Shown: positions 61,365-64,000 of the stretch, in pieces
Numbering within the stretch: the first letter of the stretch is position 1
Layout: the number at the start of each line of letters is the position of its first letter
From: Parasedimentitalea huanghaiensis
GTDB taxonomy: Bacteria; Pseudomonadota; Alphaproteobacteria; Rhodobacterales; Rhodobacteraceae
DNA: 64,000 bases
Assembly: GCF_009753675.1 (NCBI RefSeq)
Contig: NZ_WQLV01000005.1
Span: forward strand, 301,497-365,496
Direction of reading: 5' to 3'
The notes under the pieces: model-generated
Seen by the model: only the letters and a program-made list of their open reading frames with translations
Told to the model about the DNA's origin: nothing
Database searches by the model: none
Position numbers and translations under genes: made by a program

Positions 61365-61624
61365 TTTATCATACTTTTTTCATTGTATATCAGTTACTTA
61401 TCCGTGATTGCGTTGGTGCAGTTACGCTATTTTCCCGCTCCAGGCATGAGGGGCGCTGTGTTGGGTTTCTACCTAGTCGACTTGGTAGATAACCTGGGAT
61501 GGTAGCTATAAGTGACGCCTTTGGATGCTATAGACTGACCTCCTAGAACAGCTTCACTACAAATTTGCGCCTGTTTGCTGGGCTGTTGGGGCGAGAAGTA
61601 GAAGTTTTATGAGAGGGTAGTGTT
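61365..61624. other. Spacer after tRNA-Thr
   Basis: AT-rich stretch without genes. I looked for a repeat of the tRNA 3' end as an attachment site and found none within the window, so the far boundary of any island must lie beyond 64000. Confidence 0.4.
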
Positions 61625-62545
61625 TTGTTAGACATCAATTCGTTGGCGGAAACAGACTGGAGCTACGAGTTCCGTGAAATACCCAACATTGAGATAAAGA
61701 CAAATATCGGCCAGCCAGGAATGCCTGGGTACGCAGCAAAGACTAAGCTTCTGTTTGCAAACATAGCGGAGAGATGGTCATCAGAGTTACACGCGGAGTG
61801 GCTGCAGCGGCAATATGTTGCGCTTAAGCTCATAATGGGCGCTACATTGCAATTTGGATCGGCAGATCACGCCCAAGAGCAAAACCTCCAAATGGCTGTT
61901 CCCTACCTAGCCTACTATGGAATGTTCAACGCAGTGCGCGCCAACTTACTTACTTCTCCCCGGTCCGGTTGGGGAAAGAACAGTCTGAAAATAGGTCACG
62001 AAAAGGCCATTGAGAAATACTTGGAAGAACTTAAACTTTTGCTTTCTCCTGAAGAGGTTAGCAAAAGCACCCAACTGTTTGTGGAGGCAAAACGCGGTCG
62101 AGAGCTCTTCTCGTACAGGTTCCCGAGTAGTGGAGCTCCTGGACGAGGCGGCTCTTTCGTTTACCCAGATGCAGCTGAACATTTCGCCCGTGTTGCAGCT
62201 GAACTCGCGTTGTTCAATTCATTCTGCCTAGGGGCTGCGATCGAAAATAGGTATGGTACATACGAAGAATGGCCTGGTTTCAAAGCTAACGAGCGACAGC
62301 TGTCCAAGCTCTGGAAACACGTTTTGAAAGGCACGCTCGGGGACGAAGACTATGTCCACATCGATGCTGAAGACATGTATCGAGTCAAAAGAATGGCTCG
62401 CTCGATCCAGAGGCCGTTACCATTTGTATGGATGATTGGTGAGGGAGGCATTGAGGACTTTTTTGGGTCCTTTACTTCATCCTGCGACGATGAAACCGGG
62501 TTTAACCCTGATGACCACTGGCATCGACTTCTTGATCTCCCCTGA
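61625..62545 (+). CDS. Orphan protein with HEPN-like region (306 aa)
   Basis: Not recognised as a named gene. The TTG start at 61625 has GAGAGGG upstream; the frame closes 13 bases before it (TGA at 61610-61612), so no longer form exists. The middle part QMAVPYLAYYGMFNAVRANLL (about 90-110) followed by an IGHEKAIEKYL segment about 20 residues on resembles HEPN domains, which are RNases in toxin-antitoxin and defence systems; the Arg and His of an RxxxxH motif are not certain. Codon use and base composition differ from the genes before tRNA-Thr, suggesting acquisition. Confidence 0.6.
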   Translation: MLDINSLAETDWSYEFREIPNIEIKTNIGQPGMPGYAAKTKLLFANIAERWSSELHAEWLQRQYVALKLIMGATLQFGSADHAQEQNLQMAVPYLAYYGMFNAVRANLLTSPRSGWGKNSLKIGHEKAIEKYLEELKLLLSPEEVSKSTQLFVEAKRGRELFSYRFPSSGAPGRGGSFVYPDAAEHFARVAAELALFNSFCLGAAIENRYGTYEEWPGFKANERQLSKLWKHVLKGTLGDEDYVHIDAEDMYRVKRMARSIQRPLPFVWMIGEGGIEDFFGSFTSSCDDETGFNPDDHWHRLLDLP

Positions 62546-62550
62546 ACGGA

Positions 62551-62681
62551 AAGTGGAGTGCCTATCGGGCTGGCCAAGTGCTGGCTTTTTAATCTATTGA
62601 TTGCAAAAAAAGCGGGGAGGAATGCGAGCATCCCTCCCCTTTGTTGGGCACTGTCCAAGGAGTGAGTGCCAAACTCCACTT
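62551..62681. repeat. Nested inverted repeats, including a terminator hairpin
   Basis: Outer arms AAGTGGAGT (62551-62559) and ACTCCACTT (62673-62681) are exact reverse complements, 113 bp apart. Inside, GGGGAGG (62614-62620) / CCTCCCC (62633-62639) form a hairpin preceded by an A-run and followed by TTTGTT, which would terminate both convergent genes. The outer pair is not explained by termination. Confidence 0.6.
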
Positions 62682-62709
62682 ATCATTTTGCACCAGTATG
62701 CACTGGCTG

Positions 62710-63963
62710 TCAATCGGCGTTCGCTTTCCAGTGGCGCTTAAAATCATTGCGTACTACCGAAAACGTAGCTGACAACGACAAGAGCATTAAGAGAACCACA
62801 CATAGCTGCAACCATCCATTTTCACCCCCTAGGTAAACCCAAACAAATGCCCCGATTATTGAGGTCAGGAAAAGAAGAGTAAGAGTAATTTTTGATTTTA
62901 ATTTAATTTCACTTTTGAACTCTGAGCGGATTAGCCGTTGGTCGCTAATTTTTCCTGACGCAATCGCCTGGTAGATTACACTCATAGCGCCTGTGTCTCT
63001 AAAGTATCCGGAATGGGCTGCGAGAGGGAAAGGCGCTCCGACTGGAGCAACTTCTACATTTTCAACCCCTTTCCAAGGTGCATTATTGGCAGGCTGCAGG
63101 GAAGAAATCCTTGAACTTATTAGATCGTAGCGGGACCAGAAGTTTACCAATCTCGGACTTCCGGATGTGTGCCAAGCAGGCCATGCAAGTCGGTTTGGGT
63201 TGCTATGCCTAATTTTATGATATCGGTGGTTTTTACCACTATCAGCATAAAATAGGCTAGAAATTTTTTCGATGGGGCTGCCAATTGTGAAGATGTGGCT
63301 CACTTTCCGTATTGAGCCAATCGCACTCGCCCTCTCGGACTCTGAGATATTGGTTGCTCGGCAAAGTGCGTTTTGCCGTTGAAACGCTTCCAGAATTATC
63401 GATGATCCCAAACTGTGTCCAATTAAAATGCACCGACTGCAATTTTCATCCTCCAGTACATCCTTTACGATTTTTTGAGCTAACCTTACGCGTCGCTCCC
63501 GAACCAAGAAATTTTCCTGGCTCTCATGTACGGTGGTCCAAGCTATAACGTCGGAAACCAGCCTTCTGACGAGCCGCCACCCAAAGAAGACAAGCGCAGA
63601 AACTGCTAAGATTGCTGTAACTTGGGGTGCGTAGGAACTCAGTGCTGAAAATTCGAAGATGTTTCTCGAGAGCAATGATCCGATGTAATAGAAAATTGTA
63701 TAGGCAAAGATGAAGATAGAGAGGATCGGCAGAGCTACGAAGAGCCCCCTCAAGAGCCGCTCCGTTGCTTCCCTTACAAACTCTGAGCGCCAAGTGACTG
63801 CGAGTTTGTCCAGTTTCTCAGTTTCTGTTTCATTGCTCCGCGACGTCAAAAATTTTCTGAAGTCTTCGAACTTCCCTTTTGGAAAATTTCTGCGACTGTC
63901 AGCGTTGTCAAAATCTTCGTAATATGGACCTGTCGCAGTTTGATGCCGCTCCTTTGATAGCAT
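62710..63963 (-). CDS. Membrane-anchored alpha/beta serine hydrolase (417 aa), orphan
   Basis: Not recognised. Two hydrophobic helices at about 70-95 and 108-132 precede a soluble domain with a serine hydrolase elbow CILIGHSLGSSIILEAF (Ser near residue 184) and IFTIGSPIEKI; a candidate acid is in NFWSRYDLISSR and His in AAHSGYFRD. Two more helices end the chain (about 356-402). Four helices around an esterase fold is unusual. Base composition is AT-rich compared with the rest of the window. Convergent with the HEPN-like gene. Confidence 0.65.
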   Translation of the reverse strand: MLSKERHQTATGPYYEDFDNADSRRNFPKGKFEDFRKFLTSRSNETETEKLDKLAVTWRSEFVREATERLLRGLFVALPILSIFIFAYTIFYYIGSLLSRNIFEFSALSSYAPQVTAILAVSALVFFGWRLVRRLVSDVIAWTTVHESQENFLVRERRVRLAQKIVKDVLEDENCSRCILIGHSLGSSIILEAFQRQNALCRATNISESERASAIGSIRKVSHIFTIGSPIEKISSLFYADSGKNHRYHKIRHSNPNRLAWPAWHTSGSPRLVNFWSRYDLISSRISSLQPANNAPWKGVENVEVAPVGAPFPLAAHSGYFRDTGAMSVIYQAIASGKISDQRLIRSEFKSEIKLKSKITLTLLFLTSIIGAFVWVYLGGENGWLQLCVVLLMLLSLSATFSVVRNDFKRHWKANAD

Positions 63964-63987
63964 TTACTGCAACAAAGGAGACTGACT

Positions 63988-64000
63988 ATGGGACTGAAGC
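63988..64000 (+). CDS. Candidate gene start at the window edge
   Basis: ATG at 63988 preceded by AAAGGAG about seven bases upstream. Only four codons (M, G, L, K) are inside the window, so nothing can be said of function. It is divergent from the hydrolase gene. Confidence 0.35.

Overview
The window looks like chromosomal DNA from a marine Roseobacter-group alphaproteobacterium (Rhodobacteraceae; genus not determinable from sequence alone). Reasons: a tRNA-His with A73 and no encoded G-1 (an alphaproteobacterial trait), a ribB-type gene with a degenerate cyclohydrolase half followed by ribH and nusB, a Suv3-like helicase / S4 protein / ferredoxin / CarD cluster, an MmcB-family DNA repair gene, a Hint-domain protein, and several TRAP and Mod transport genes, all in moderately GC-rich DNA.

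Layout. 1-6.8 kb: a small unknown protein, an MDR dehydrogenase, an acidic protein, a trans-sulfuration PLP enzyme, then the ribB-ribH-nusB operon closed by a strong terminator. 6.9-17 kb: signalling block (hybrid histidine kinase, class III cyclase, cytoplasm-facing chemoreceptor), a Hint-domain protein, an ArsR/AHSA1 pair divergent from mmcB with a clear operator, an acetyltransferase and tRNA-His. 17-20.8 kb: two unknown exported proteins, then a periplasmic binding protein sandwiched between an intact DUF6476-like gene and a truncated copy of its 3' end, and rluD. 20.8-32 kb: SnoaL-like protein, LysR regulator, rpoH with its own heat-shock promoter, a repeat-rich spacer, dipeptidase, Gfo/Idh/MocA oxidoreductase, zinc-finger protein, a gene interrupted by an in-frame stop codon, PepF, a lysophospholipase-like hydrolase and SCP2 protein. 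32-41.9 kb: TPR protein, Suv3-like helicase, Hsp15-like S4 protein, ferredoxin, carD, a K+ channel with a zinc ribbon, cobS/cobT and a Kef-type antiporter.

42-46 kb is the most unusual part: three tandem paralogues with an Aer-type PAS domain but no membrane anchor, HAMP or recognisable chemoreceptor domain; their C-terminal core is more conserved than the PAS domain. 46-54.5 kb: AsnC/Lrp regulator divergent from hppD, a large PilM/GspL-to-GspC/PilP-like fusion protein, SIMPL protein, metY-type O-acetylhomoserine sulfhydrylase, glycosyltransferase-like protein. 54.5-61.1 kb: a TRAP transporter operon (dctP-dctQ-dctM) and a sulfotransferase-like gene leading modABC. 61.3-64 kb: tRNA-Thr(TGT) followed by visibly AT-richer DNA with two orphan genes (a HEPN-like protein and a four-helix membrane serine hydrolase), probably the edge of a genomic island that continues beyond the window.

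All functional statements come from reading translated sequence and remembered family motifs; no database search was run.
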